DNA of 64,000 bases from Oryzias latipes (Eukaryota; Chordata; Actinopteri; Beloniformes; Adrianichthyidae): NCBI RefSeq assembly GCF_002234675.1, contig NC_019862.2, positions 17,569,514-17,633,513 of the forward strand. The letters run 5' to 3'. Of the stretch, positions 1-11,010 are shown in pieces (within the stretch, counting starts at the first letter, position 1; every line of letters starts with the position of its first letter). The notes under the pieces were generated by a model, which did not search any database, was not told the DNA's origin, and worked only from the letters and a program-made list of their open reading frames with translations. The position numbers were made by a program, and so were the translations under genes.

Positions 1-60
1 GCTCTCTGTGAGAAGTGCTATATAAATAAAGATTACTTACTTACTTACTTTGGCTCCCTG
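1..60 (+). repeat. LINE/SINE-like 3' tail with (TTAC)n
   Basis: The first bases resemble the 3' end of common fish retroposons (a stretch like GTGCTATATAAATAAAGATT), followed by a short TTAC microsatellite. Only the tail lies in the window, so the family cannot be fixed. The 60-620 interval after it is AT-rich, and I see no gene in it. Confidence 0.4.
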
Positions 61-624
61 GAGCTTCCGTAGCGCTAGTTACACACGACGGCAATGTTCT
101 CGCTAATTTTTCACAAGTCTGAGCAAGCACACAAACTCCGTGAGCTGTCCCATGGACCACTGTAAGCAACATCAGACCTTCACACTAAGACACTGAAGAC
201 ATTGCATCCGTCCAGGTTAAAGTTTGTCAAAAGAATTAAAATGATCACATTTACATTTCTGTAATAAGACTTTTATTTAAGTGCACAGATTTTCCCTGTC
301 TCTTTTCAAAATGAGTATGAAAGTCCTCCTTCTGGAGTCAGGGCGGGGCTCCTGCTCTGGACGAATGGAGACGTGCATCTTTTAGAGATAAAAACTTTAT
401 TCACATTTAAACTTTCACATCTTGCGCAATGACATGTTCCTGTAACTCTAATATATAATTACTAGTAGTGATAATCCAAAGTCACTCCCACAAATAATAA
501 TTATGCCGTGTTTATTAGCATATACTACTCGTGGTTAAAGCATTTCATTATTAAAATTCATAATAAATTCATATCAAATGAAACTAGAATAAGCTAAAAA
601 GAACAGAGAGAAAAAAAATTCACC

Positions 625-2160
625 TTAATTTTCCCGTCTGTCCTTCTCACGTCTCCAATGATTGTACACCTTGTCCAGGTCGATGGCCTCGTCTGCTTGC
701 AGCTTTGACTTTATGCGCATCAGCTGGTCCAAACGATCCACTTCAAGACGATTTCTGGATGCTGTTTTGATCCGATTCATTAAACTAAATCCTCTTTCAC
801 AATCTGCGCTGGATTCTTGAAATGAAGAAGAAAGAAAGAAAGAAAGTACTACTTCCTGTCACACACCTAGGTGTGCGAAATTTGTTCTTCGCAAATGTAG
901 CACAAATATCCACAAGCTGTGAGATGTGTTTTAGCTAGCTCCTTACATTTTAGTGTCGCAGCCACCATGTCTGAAAATCTACTGATTGACCCTTGTTTCA
1001 GTTTTTGCTTCCTGATGAACTTGAATTCAGGAGATTCACTGTTAATGACCTCCACAGAATGTGGCCGGTGGAGAATGGCCTCATACTTCTTTGGCAGTGT
1101 GTCAATGTCTGCTGCTCCGTACTCAAAACTGATGTCTGAGCTCAATGCCTCAATGTCCAATGCAGACCACTCCTTTAACTCATCCTCTGGAAAACGAGCA
1201 TCCAAGTGATCACAAAGCTTACGAATAAAACGAAGGATCTCACCAGTATCTCTGCCATCAGCTGATGAGGCACTCATCACCTCTTTGACACGGTCACTTC
1301 CCCCAACATCCTTTCCCTCTGTCAGGTATTGGAAACGCAGCTTCTCAATTTTTGCTCTTGCAACGCGGTGTCCTTCCAGCACAGTCAGGTTGCGTTTTTG
1401 AAAAGAAAGACATAGATGTGCCAGCTCGCCCAAAACATCTCCCAGAGCAGTGAGAGTAAGTTTGAATTTTGGATCTGTCAGCTTTTTGTAACAGTAATTT
1501 GCCACAGGATCTCCGTTTTCACTGGATTCTCTCTTGAAATATTCTTCCAGCACTGTGTAGCTCCTCAGAACAGCTTTTACTACAGCTTGGTCCCGTGACA
1601 ACCACCGCTGAATGACAGTGTATCCTCATCTAGAATCTTTGCTAGCTCTTCAAATTTTCCCCTCTTTACAGTGGATCTAGAGAAAGTGGAATAAACCATT
1701 CTAAAAAAAGTTTCCACGCCACGCATCGTAAATGCTCAAAATCCTCTCTATGGGCCACACACTGTTGCTCAGTTAGGTGTGGTATTTGCTGCTTTAATGA
1801 AGCTGCATCTCCGTTGTGCTTTCCTAACATTACTGAGGCACCATCGGAGGTCAGCATCACCATTCTCTGCATATCCAGCCCATGCTTGGTGTAAAACTGA
1901 CGTATTGCTTGCACAATATCCTGAGCGGTGCACGATCTCAGCTGGATGATGCCAGCAAACACAGTTGGTTGAAGTTTTTTTTCTCTCTGTATTTAAAATA
2001 CAGGACTAGCATTTTGTGTATTATGTCTGTGCTCTCATCTACAATCAGGGTGTGCCAAGGAGCATTTTTAATTTCACAAATCGTCTCATTCTGCACCATT
2101 TGATGTGAGATGTGATCATGAATTTGTTGAACTGACAGCATAGAGGCGTTCATGTTGATG
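625..2160 (-). pseudogene. Decayed hAT transposase (KIAA1586/ZNF862-like)
   Basis: Minus-strand pieces together resemble the catalytic and dimerisation parts of a hAT transposase of the type related to vertebrate KIAA1586/ZNF862. The N-terminal piece (about 2153-1938) has an IVDESTDI-like first catalytic motif and VLYFKYRE. The next piece (1962-1666) has MLTSDGASVMLGKHNG and CVAHRED. A long open piece (1601-867) follows. The C-terminal piece (about 820-625) reads SSADCERGFSLMNRIKTASR, the hAT dimerisation signature, and ends in a stop at 625-627. Frames change near 1740, 1610 and 830-860. The last break coincides with a (GAAA)n tract and might once have been an intron. The frame breaks make it non-functional. 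No terminal repeats or target duplication were identified. Confidence 0.8.
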
Positions 2161-2199
2161 GCTAGCAGGATATTGTCAATGAGAATTTTAACCTGCTGG

Positions 2200-2640
2200 A
2201 TTTATTTATGAGTGACAGCTCCATCCTCTGCTCTCGGTCTTTGGTGCTCTCTCCCAACAATGTGCTGATCCCCATTCCCATCTTACTGTTATGGTTTACA
2301 GCTCAAGAACCCAGATTCAGAGTAATACTTGATGCAAAAGGCCAAGTTTGAAGACTGTTTAATAACAGCACACCAGAATCAAGGAGTAGCACACAAAATG
2401 CTCCAACACAGAGATACAAAACAAGTTGGCTTAAATAGACAGACAACCCAATGAACTAAGAAGGTCCAGCTGTGGACTCTAGCAGGAAGCACAGGTGAGT
2501 GGGCGGAGCAAGAGGGAGAAGCCACGGCAGACCTGCACAAGATCACACAGTGAAAACCAAAAACAAAACAAGCAGAACGTGTCACGTACATCTTCTTACA
2601 ATTTCCACTGCTTTCAAATGAGTGTGCAATTGCGCACACG
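2200..2640. other. Gene-free interval, unclassified repeat-like DNA
   Basis: No coding signal was recognised. The interval separates the hAT relic from the L2 scrap and may be part of an old unclassified transposable element. Confidence 0.3.
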
Positions 2641-2796
2641 GGCAGCTAAGAGGGAACAGTGATGGTGGGAGTCCTTGATGATGCGTTTGGCTCTGCTCGT
2701 GTAGCGAGAGCTGGCAATGTCCTCTAGGCTGGGCCGGGGGGAGCCGATGATTTTCTGGGCCGAGTTGATCAACCCCTTACCTGTAGTGTGATGCAA
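2640..2796 (-). pseudogene. L2-type LINE reverse transcriptase C-terminal scrap
   Basis: The minus strand encodes a short peptide with AQKIIGSPRPSLEDIASSRY and RAKRIIKD. This matches the region just after the RT domain of fish L2 LINEs; compare [19 protein letters not shown] in the longer L2 at 11,330-12,679. Only about 50 residues remain. It ends shortly before the 5' flank shared by all three zinc-finger copies (about 2810 onwards), so it probably inserted at the edge of that duplicated block in copy 1. Confidence 0.6.
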
Positions 2797-3203
2797 TACG
2801 TCAAGATTCTCTTGTGTGTAGAATGAAGTTATAAGAAGGTTTTAGGGTTATGCTTCAGAGAGCATAAAGATACAAAAAAGTCCATAGAGCGCAAGAGAAT
2901 GAGCAGGAAAATTTAGCAAGTGGTAAAATATGAAAACTCCTTTTAAAAAGCATGTTGTCAATTTGACTGCTATGGTAAATCCAGAAGAGTTACCTGAAGA
3001 CCCAGATTTCTAATGGGTTTTGAAATGAGAATGATAAAACAATGTTATCAAGAAATATACAAGCATTCAGGAACCTATTGATCCGTAGTTCTTTTTTAAC
3101 CTAATTGTGATGTTGCTAATGTTTAAAGCAGTCAAAATGACCGCCTTGGGTGTTCTTGTGTTGATGCACACAAACAGTTGTTTTTGTGTTTTTGTCTCTG
3201 TAG

Positions 3204-4331
3204 TTCTACCCCAATATTATCTGAGGAACTTTCTGGTGAAAGAGGAGGATGCTGAATCCTCCACAGATAAAAGAGCAACAGGAGGAGGTCTACACCAGCC
3301 AGGATGAGAAGCATCTTGATCTGAAGCAGGAAAAGGATACCTTGATGGTGACTCCTACATCTGAGGACAATGACCATAATGAGGCCGATCTTCACTGTCA
3401 GCAGCTGCTAACTTGGAGCTTTGATGCAACTGATGGTCAGAGAAACGAAGGAAGAGAGCATGGAGAATCTAAACCAACTACAGATGGAGAGACAAACCCA
3501 CTGAAAAGAGATGGGAGGAGCAAAAGTACTGTCAGAAATGTGGACAGCTGTCACAGATCAGATCAGTCTGACACTGAGTCAGAGAAAATGTTAGAAAAAC
3601 ATGCTATTGAAAACAATTTAAAGGAAATAAATCTGGAAGAAAATACAAGAATCATAACAGTAGAGAAACATTGTTGTAAAGAGTGTAGAAAATGTTTTAC
3701 AAATGCCAAAAGTTTAAGGCATCACATGAAGATCCACAAAGAAGAAAAGCCTTTTTCCTGTGAAGAATGTGGGAGACGTCTTACTCAAAACAGCACCCTC
3801 ACTAAGCACAAACAAGTCCACACAAGAGAAAAGCCTTTTTCCTGTGAAGAATGTGGAAGAAGTTTTACGGAGAAAAGCAACCTCACTCGGCACAAGTGAA
3901 TCCACACAGGAGAAAAGCCCTTTTCCTGTGAAAAATGTGGGAGACGTTTTACTGAGAAAAGCAGCCTCACTAAGCACAAACGAGTCCACACAGGAGAAAA
4001 GCCTTATTTCTGTGAAAAATTTGGTAAAAGTTTCCCTCTGAGACGAACCTTAGATGTTCACATGAGAATCCACACGGGAGAAAAGCCTTTTCTTTGTGAA
4101 GAATGCGGTAGAGGTTTTACTGAGAAAGGCAAGCTCACTAAGCACAAACGAGTCCACACAGGAGAAAAGCCTTTTTCCTGTGAAATATGTGGTAAAAATT
4201 TCACTTACAGACAAACCTTAGTTGTTCACATGAGAATCCATACGGGAGAAAAGCCTTTTTCTTGTAAAGAATGTGGTCGATGTTTTACTGAGAGAAGCCA
4301 CCTCTCTCAGCACAAACAAGTCCACATGTGA
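3204..4331 (+). pseudogene. C2H2 zinc-finger gene copy 1, terminal exon, disabled
   Basis: This is the third paralogue of genes A and B. Acceptor TCTCTGTAG ends at 3203, and the exon opens with the same [15 protein letters not shown] segment. A one-base insertion near 3252 (gctgaatcctcc against gcagaacctcc in A) shifts the frame. The acidic linker and first fingers then run in the new frame until TGA at 3897-3899, where the paralogues have an arginine codon (HK-stop-IHTGEKP). The same frame continues for five more fingers to the stop at 4329-4331. One of these has lost a zinc ligand (EKFGKSF, Cys to Phe), and early linkers are degraded (HKEEKP, HTREKP). Exon 1 is not in the window and, by the spacing of A and B, would lie left of it. 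It is most likely a pseudogene. A short truncated protein cannot be excluded. Confidence 0.85.
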
Positions 4332-5480
4332 AGAGCTTTTTTCTTGTGAAGAATGTGGGAGCATTTACATTGGCAGAAAAAAAAACTAACTTTCACATGA
4401 GAAGGAAGATGGACTGTGATTGTCCATCTAGAGATGGCAATAACAGCAGCAGACCCTGTATTTTTTGTATATAAGTCATATTTCTCTTGTATGGTTAACA
4501 CTCGGGTTCCCTTTCATTTTTTTATAGTGAATATTTATTTTCTTTTATTACTATTCTTCCTTTCCAGAATATTTGGTCTAATTGGGGTTAAAATTCTTTA
4601 CTTGACACAGTGGATTTAATTTGAAAGTCAGCTATAGTTTGATGGTCAATAATGAGAAATTGAACAAGATGAAAGTAAAATATATTAATTTAAGAAAATG
4701 TTTCTTTGCTGTTGAAGAAATTGCAACACAAAAAAATAAAGTTTTCAAAAGTTGGAGACGGGCTTCAATGGGAAGCAATTTCCAACTGATCCCCATGTTA
4801 AGAATTTTCAACTTTACTCCAAAAATAAATGTATGAAAAAGTAACTCTGGTATTAAAATTGTTTTTATTGCTTTATTTTCTATTCAAAACAGCTGGAGCA
4901 GGAGTTAAATTTGTGCAAAAATTGAGCTGATTTGTTTTTCTTTCATTGTCCTTTTTTAAGTTTCTGGTGTGGATGGAAGTTTTTTTCACCCATTATTCAA
5001 AGCAATGTGCAATTATCTCTTGTAATTGTCAAATGCCTTTTGCAATTGGAAATTCAATATGGAATATTACAATTCAATGTTACGCTTTAAATCAAATATT
5101 AAATAAAAAGAATATCAAGTTACTACCGAGGTCTGCATAAGAACATCTCTGAAAGCACACCACGTTCAACATTGAGGCAGATGGACTACAGCAGCAGAAG
5201 ACCCCACTGAGTGCCAATCCTGTCAGCTAAGAGCAGGATACTGAGGCTACAATTCACACAGACTCACCAAAATTGAATAATCGAAGATTTAAAAAACTTT
5301 GCCTCTTCTTCCCTTCTTTTCTTTAAAAAAACAAAACACACAAAAATGTTACCTGGTCTGATAAGTCTCCATTTCTGCTGCTGTGGTAATGATGAGGAGA
5401 CACGTCTTGTCTTCTGAACGTGAAGTTTTATTCACTCAAATGCTAACTAAATAAGGCTGGCAAAATCATCATCATATATA
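4332..5480. other. 3' flank of zinc-finger copy 1 with Tc1 relic
   Basis: This flank aligns with the regions after exon 2 of A (27.2-27.7 kb) and B (48.4-49.0 kb), including an AATAAA-bearing AT-rich segment near 5100. From about 5125 to 5300 it holds a plus-strand Tc1/mariner relic. The same relic is found in A and B, but here it is uninterrupted where A and B carry a LINE. No other gene is seen. Confidence 0.6.
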
Positions 5481-7082
<1,602 letters not shown>

Positions 7083-7095
7083 TATATACACAGAA

Positions 7096-7326
7096 CAGTT
7101 AGACCACGCCCCAAGCAGCTGCAAAAACTGTTGGATGTGAAGCCCAAAGGTAAGGGGCTTCACACACCTGGCCATTTGGGCTGGCAACCAAAATGTCCTC
7201 TAGATGGATGAATACGAACCCGAGATCATGTAGCACTGAGTCCATAAACCTTTGAAAAGTCTGGGCTGCACTTTTAAGACCGAAGGGCATGCGCAGGAAC
7301 TCAAAAAGTCCAAAGTGAGTGATCAC
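7096..7326 (-). pseudogene. Ty3/gypsy reverse transcriptase fragment
   Basis: The minus strand encodes FGLFEFLRMPFGLKSAAQTF followed by DSVLHDLGFVF and IHLEDILVAS. This is the RT core of Ty3/gypsy retrotransposons, in which the catalytic box is normally YLDD. Here it reads HLED, losing the first catalytic Asp. Only about 75 residues remain, with no LTRs nearby. It abuts the Tc1 on the left and, on the right, a scrap (about 7328-7360) resembling the inverted terminus of the element at 19,865-20,987. Confidence 0.75.
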
Positions 7327-7389
7327 CACAGGCTACGTTCACACTGCAGGCGTCACATGTGGACCCAATTCCGATTTTATATATATAAT

Positions 7390-8496
7390 TACAGTATTTG
7401 TTTCTTTTAGGTAAGGAAAATCACTCTTGCACAGCTTAGTTTTCCTGCTTGTTCCTAACCTTGCTTTCGTATTTCCATTCCAACATTTGTCCTGATTGCT
7501 TTCTCCTGCTGCCAGTTTTTTGCAGAGTTCCACAGGGAGTTTAAGCCAGTACTGATGCATGACCTTAACCTGTTTGGTGAGATCCAACATCTGCAACAGC
7601 ACCCCAAAAAACACATTACTCTCAGCGACAAGATGATCAAATATTTTTGCAGACATATTTTCTGTTTTTTTACAAGTTTAAATATTAAAAATAAAAAAAA
7701 AGTTGTGTGTTGGGTGGTGGTTTATGAGAGCTTTAAAAGTATATACCCACTAAAGTCTTTACTGATGGATTTGTAACCATGACAACATGTCTGCACATCA
7801 ATGTGGTGATTTTCTCTGATTAAAAGGTCAAAGCTTAGAAAACAGCTGCTCTAACAGAACCTTTCATTAAGTCTTATTAAGAAGTAGGAGATAAAGCTGT
7901 GAAGCATTTCTACACATAAGTTGCTTCCTGTTTGACCAATGAGGATTCAAAGACAGGTGACAATCACCAGGATCTACAATGATACCAAGAGAGGAAAAAC
8001 TACAGATTATTTTTGGAAGTTTTTTTTTGTATTTGTTTATATAGTTTTAAAAAATTGCACCTGCTACTGTCAAAGCAGAAAGGAAAAAATCCTGATTTTA
8101 TAAATGTGCACATTACTAATAAGATTCGTGCATCTGAAATTTGACTGAAGTCTATAAATAAAGGTTGTTTAAAAAAAAAACGTCTTTGAAAAATAAAATT
8201 CCAAACATCGCTGGTCAATCCAGACTTCAATATGTTTCATAAAAATAAGAAATGCCAACCTGTGCTTTCAGTCTGAGCCCAGCAGTCGGCGATGGTCTAT
8301 ATTCCAGTGCGGTTTGTTGACTGCTTTTTGTCTTCTGTTCGTGGAGGGCGGGATTTCCTCTTCCAGATTCTTCCAGACTTCCACGTTCGATAGACCTGAT
8401 CGATAGGAAGTGTGGAAAAGCAAGAACGATGACTATGCTGGCATTTTTGATGCTATCGTGGCTGATCTTCTTGATTCAGTATCACAAAGTAATATC
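7390..8496 (-). pseudogene. Duplicated glypican-1 fragment (exons 7-8 and intron)
   Basis: The block aligns with 55,150-56,650 inside the gpc1 gene. Exon 8 is copied at 7460-7590 with the same 131-bp length, an intact frame (VMHQYWLKLPVELCKKL, then QDKCWNGNTKAR) and its TTGCAG acceptor, but the donor has changed from GTGAGT to GTTAGG. Exon 7 is copied at 8260-8395 as 136 bp instead of 138, because two bases are missing in CGAACGTGG (gpc1: CGAACATGTGG), which shifts the frame. No other gpc1 exons lie nearby, so it cannot make a glypican. The copy lacks the MITE and the LINE-like tail that interrupt this intron in gpc1. It carries about 270 bp (7910-8170) absent from the gpc1 intron. It sits between zinc-finger copies 1 and A. 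Confidence 0.9.
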
Positions 8497-8499
8497 TTA

Positions 8500-9060
8500 T
8501 CTGTCAATAAGAGGTTGTTCCAGAACTGTGAAGACTGTTTTAGATGTCGTTTGGCAAACTCTAATCTGGCCTTCCTGCTTTTGAGGCTCGCTCATGGTTT
8601 ACATTTTGTGGTAAACCCTCTGTATTCCCTCTGGTGAAGTCTTCTCTTGATTGTCGACTTCAACACACATACACCTACCCCTGGAGAGTGTTTTTGATCT
8701 GACCAACTGTTGTGAAGGGTATTTTCTTTACCAGGGATAGAATTCTTTGGTCATCCACCATAGTTATTTTTCGTGGTCTTCCAGGTCTTTTCGCGTTGCT
8801 GAGCTCCCCGGTGCATTCGTTCTTTTTAAGAATGTTCCAAACTGTCGTTTTGCCAATGCCTAATATTTTTGCTTTTCTGTCTAATGGTTTTCTTTTGTTT
8901 TTCAGCCTAAAGATGGCTTGCTTCACTGATAGTGACAGCTCTTTGGATCTCATCTTGAGAGCAGCAACAGATTCCAATTGCATACAGCACACTTCAAAAA
9001 CTCTGGACCTTTTATCTGCTCATTGTAATTGGGATAATGAAGGAATAACACACACCTGGC
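8500..9060 (-). pseudogene. Tc1/mariner relic, N-terminal transposase
   Basis: The minus strand reads MRSKELSLSVKQAIFRLKNK, ILGIGKTTVWNILKKNECTG, ELSNAKRPGRPRK and FTTVGQIKNTLQ. This is the DNA-binding half of a fish Tc1 transposase family different from the 5.5-kb element. Sequence further left (8500-8650) resembles the following part of the same transposase but is frame-broken. The right edge carries the element's untranslated terminus. A sister relic with the same left motif (CACACATACACCTACC) lies at 32.0-32.37 kb, consistent with the tandem duplication. Confidence 0.75.
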
Positions 9061-9580
9061 CAACACTCAAGCGTGTGTGTTGGCTCCCCCTCAGGCTGCA
9101 TCCTGCTGGCAGGCTGGGGTCTTCCCTGTTGCTTGTCAAAGCGAGCAAAGAAGAGGTCCAGTGTGTCTGGGAGATCCCTGCCCTGACTGACCTGTGTGGT
9201 GGTTCTGTTGTAGTCAGTCAGAGTCCTGATTCCTCTCCACATGCTGTGAGGGTCGTTGTTGCTAAAGTGTCTCTCTGTCCGTTGTCTTGGGTTGTTTTTG
9301 GCTTCCTTAATTCCTTTTGTCAAATTCGTCCGGGCTGTGCTGTATTCTAGCTGGTTTCCTGACCTGTAGGCGGTGTTCCTGGCCTTTAGCAGCCTTTTGC
9401 TGCTCACAAGGCCGTGCAGCTCCTCTAGCGCTAGTTTAGCATTAGCCTGTGGTGGGATGTCAAGAGCAATAATCTGGGCGATTGAAAACTCCCTCGGCAA
9501 GTAAAGTGGTCTACATTTCACTGCCAGATATTCCAGGTCTGGTGAGCAGTCAAGTCTCTGTGAACACCGACACACACCTG
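9060..9580 (-). pseudogene. L2/CR1-type LINE ORF2 fragment
   Basis: Minus-strand peptide with DLEYLAVKCRPLYLPREFS and IPPQANAKLALEELHGLV (end of an endonuclease domain), then directly ARNTAYRSGNQLEYSTART, LTKGIKEAKNN and FSNNDPHSMWRGIRTLTDY (the segment before RT). The endonuclease centre is deleted between the two parts. No RT catalytic motif remains. The region 9580-9950 next to it holds no recognisable gene. Confidence 0.7.
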
Positions 9581-9954
9581 CAGGTCTTGTCGGGGAATAT
9601 CCTCAGTCGAACTTACTGACGAGTGACCGGCAGTTGGACAGGAAGCGCTGGTTGATGTGGGTTAGCTCTTAGCCTAGCCCGAAAGCTGCCTCTCAGGGGG
9701 GGAGAGGGGCGGTTGGTGAGTTGCCCTCTGGAAGTTTGATCTCTGGTGGAATGTCATCAGGGCAAAACAAGCAGCGAGTCTTTGAATTTCCAGTATTTTT
9801 TCCCCAAGCAAAGTAGTTCGTCTCGACTGTACTCAATCTGAGCATCCACAGAAATAACACAAAACAAAAATACGAACAAACGGACAAACACGATCAAAAA
9901 TCCACGAAAAGATGAAAAGTGCCAAGCCACTGCGTGTGCTCGCGCTGCAATCTT

Positions 9955-10150
9955 ATTTTTTTCCCACAAAATAATATCTCGCTCCCACAAAATAATTAAT
10001 TTGTGCGAACAAAATAATTATTCACGTCATAAGTCATTCATAAAGATAAACATTATTATTTTCCTCGCACAAATAAATTATTTCGTTTGCACAAATTACT
10101 TATTTCGAGGGAAGGAAATATTATTTTGTGGGAGCGGAATATTTATTATT
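9955..10150. mobile_element. Short AT-rich palindromic MITE-like element
   Basis: The outer parts are inverted copies of CGCTCCCACAAAATAAT: forward near 9980, and as ATTATTTTGTGGGAGCG near 10,120-10,136. Inner repeats of AATTATTT and TTTGTGCGAAC lie between them. The length of about 200 bp, terminal inversion and lack of coding capacity fit a MITE. The exact ends and target duplication are unclear. Confidence 0.5.
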
Positions 10151-10237
10151 TTAAACATGTCAGTTTCTGGGCTCAGTAGCAAACAGTTTTCCAACAGATG
10201 TAATTCATTGTTTTAAAATGTGTTTAATAGGTTGGGA

Positions 10238-10291
10238 TTTTTTAATTCAAAAACAACCACAAAAAATGTTTTAGATGCAAGAAATAATGTG
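10238..10291 (+). repeat. 54-bp direct repeat, left copy
   Basis: This segment, with core AATTCAAAAACAACCAC and then ATGCAAGAAATAATGTG, recurs at 10,778-10,831 with few differences. The two copies bracket a Tc1 remnant. They are far longer than a Tc1 target duplication, so they may come from unequal exchange or a local duplication. Gene B has only the right copy (about 33,605-33,661). Confidence 0.7.
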
Positions 10292-10777
10292 CCATTGTCA
10301 TCACAGGAACTTCAAGCTGCTTAGAGATGGTTTTATAGCCTTTACCTTTACGATGTTTGTCAATAATTTTGTTTCTATTGTCCCGGGACAATTCTCTCCT
10401 TCGCTTTCTGTTGTCCACCAAACAGCAGCGTGACTATTTGTCTACCCTTAAATAGGCAGGCAGACTGACTGATTTTGGGTTTGAAAAAAGCTGTGATGTC
10501 AATTAAAAGACATACCTGAGTTCATCATGGCCCCCTGGGCAATTAGTTCTGTCTTTTGTCCAGCCCTATTTCATTAGTTTGTTTTTTTAAATAATTCTGT
10601 TAATCAACAACTCAAAAATAATGGCTGATTTTATTATTTAATTTTCAATAAATTTTAATATATTGTTAATTTTGAACGTTTCAAGTCATTTCAGTGAGCA
10701 TTGTGGGCTTTCTTTCTTTAACTAAGGGGTACCAACAATTTTCTCCACCACTTTAAACATTTTAAAATAATTTGTAT
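10292..10777 (-). mobile_element. Tc1 remnant, N-terminal part and right terminus
   Basis: This is the same family as the 5.5-kb element. It keeps the reversed helix-turn-helix coding part (AACTTCAAGCTGCTTAGAGA...), the untranslated leader and the right inverted repeat ending CTCCACCACT. The catalytic two-thirds of the transposase and the left terminus are missing. Its right part aligns with the Tc1 upstream of gene B (to about 33,590), so it predates the A/B duplication. Confidence 0.75.
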
Positions 10778-11004
10778 TTTTTTAATTCAAAAACAACCAC
10801 AAAAAAGGTTTTGCATGCAAGAAATAATGTGACTTGTGAAGATTTCTTTTAACATTTTTGCCAACAGGCCGAAATCCATTAATATGCAAATTCAATCATG
10901 TATGTAATGACCCTACTCAATGCAGGACCTGTAGCATGCAGGGTGCATTTTGTAAATGGATTGTCAGTCCTCCTGTTGGTGAAGAATTAAAGACATTTCT
11001 ATTT
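10778..11004. other. Upstream flank of gene A shared with gene B
   Basis: No coding sequence. Aligns with 33,605-33,838 upstream of gene B. In B the sequence runs on directly to the promoter-proximal segment. In A it is interrupted at 11,010 by an L2 LINE. Confidence 0.7.
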
Positions 11005-11010
11005 CCAGTA

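Noticed and set aside
7328-7390. Possible complete GGCCGCATTTACACTGCA-type element next to the gpc1 fragment
   Set aside because: Only one degraded end (GGCTACGTTCACACTGCAGG) is present. No opposite end was found before 8.6 kb.
8712-9350. 212-codon plus-strand frame
   Set aside because: It is antisense to the Tc1 N-terminal relic and the L2 fragment, both of which have clear motifs on the minus strand.
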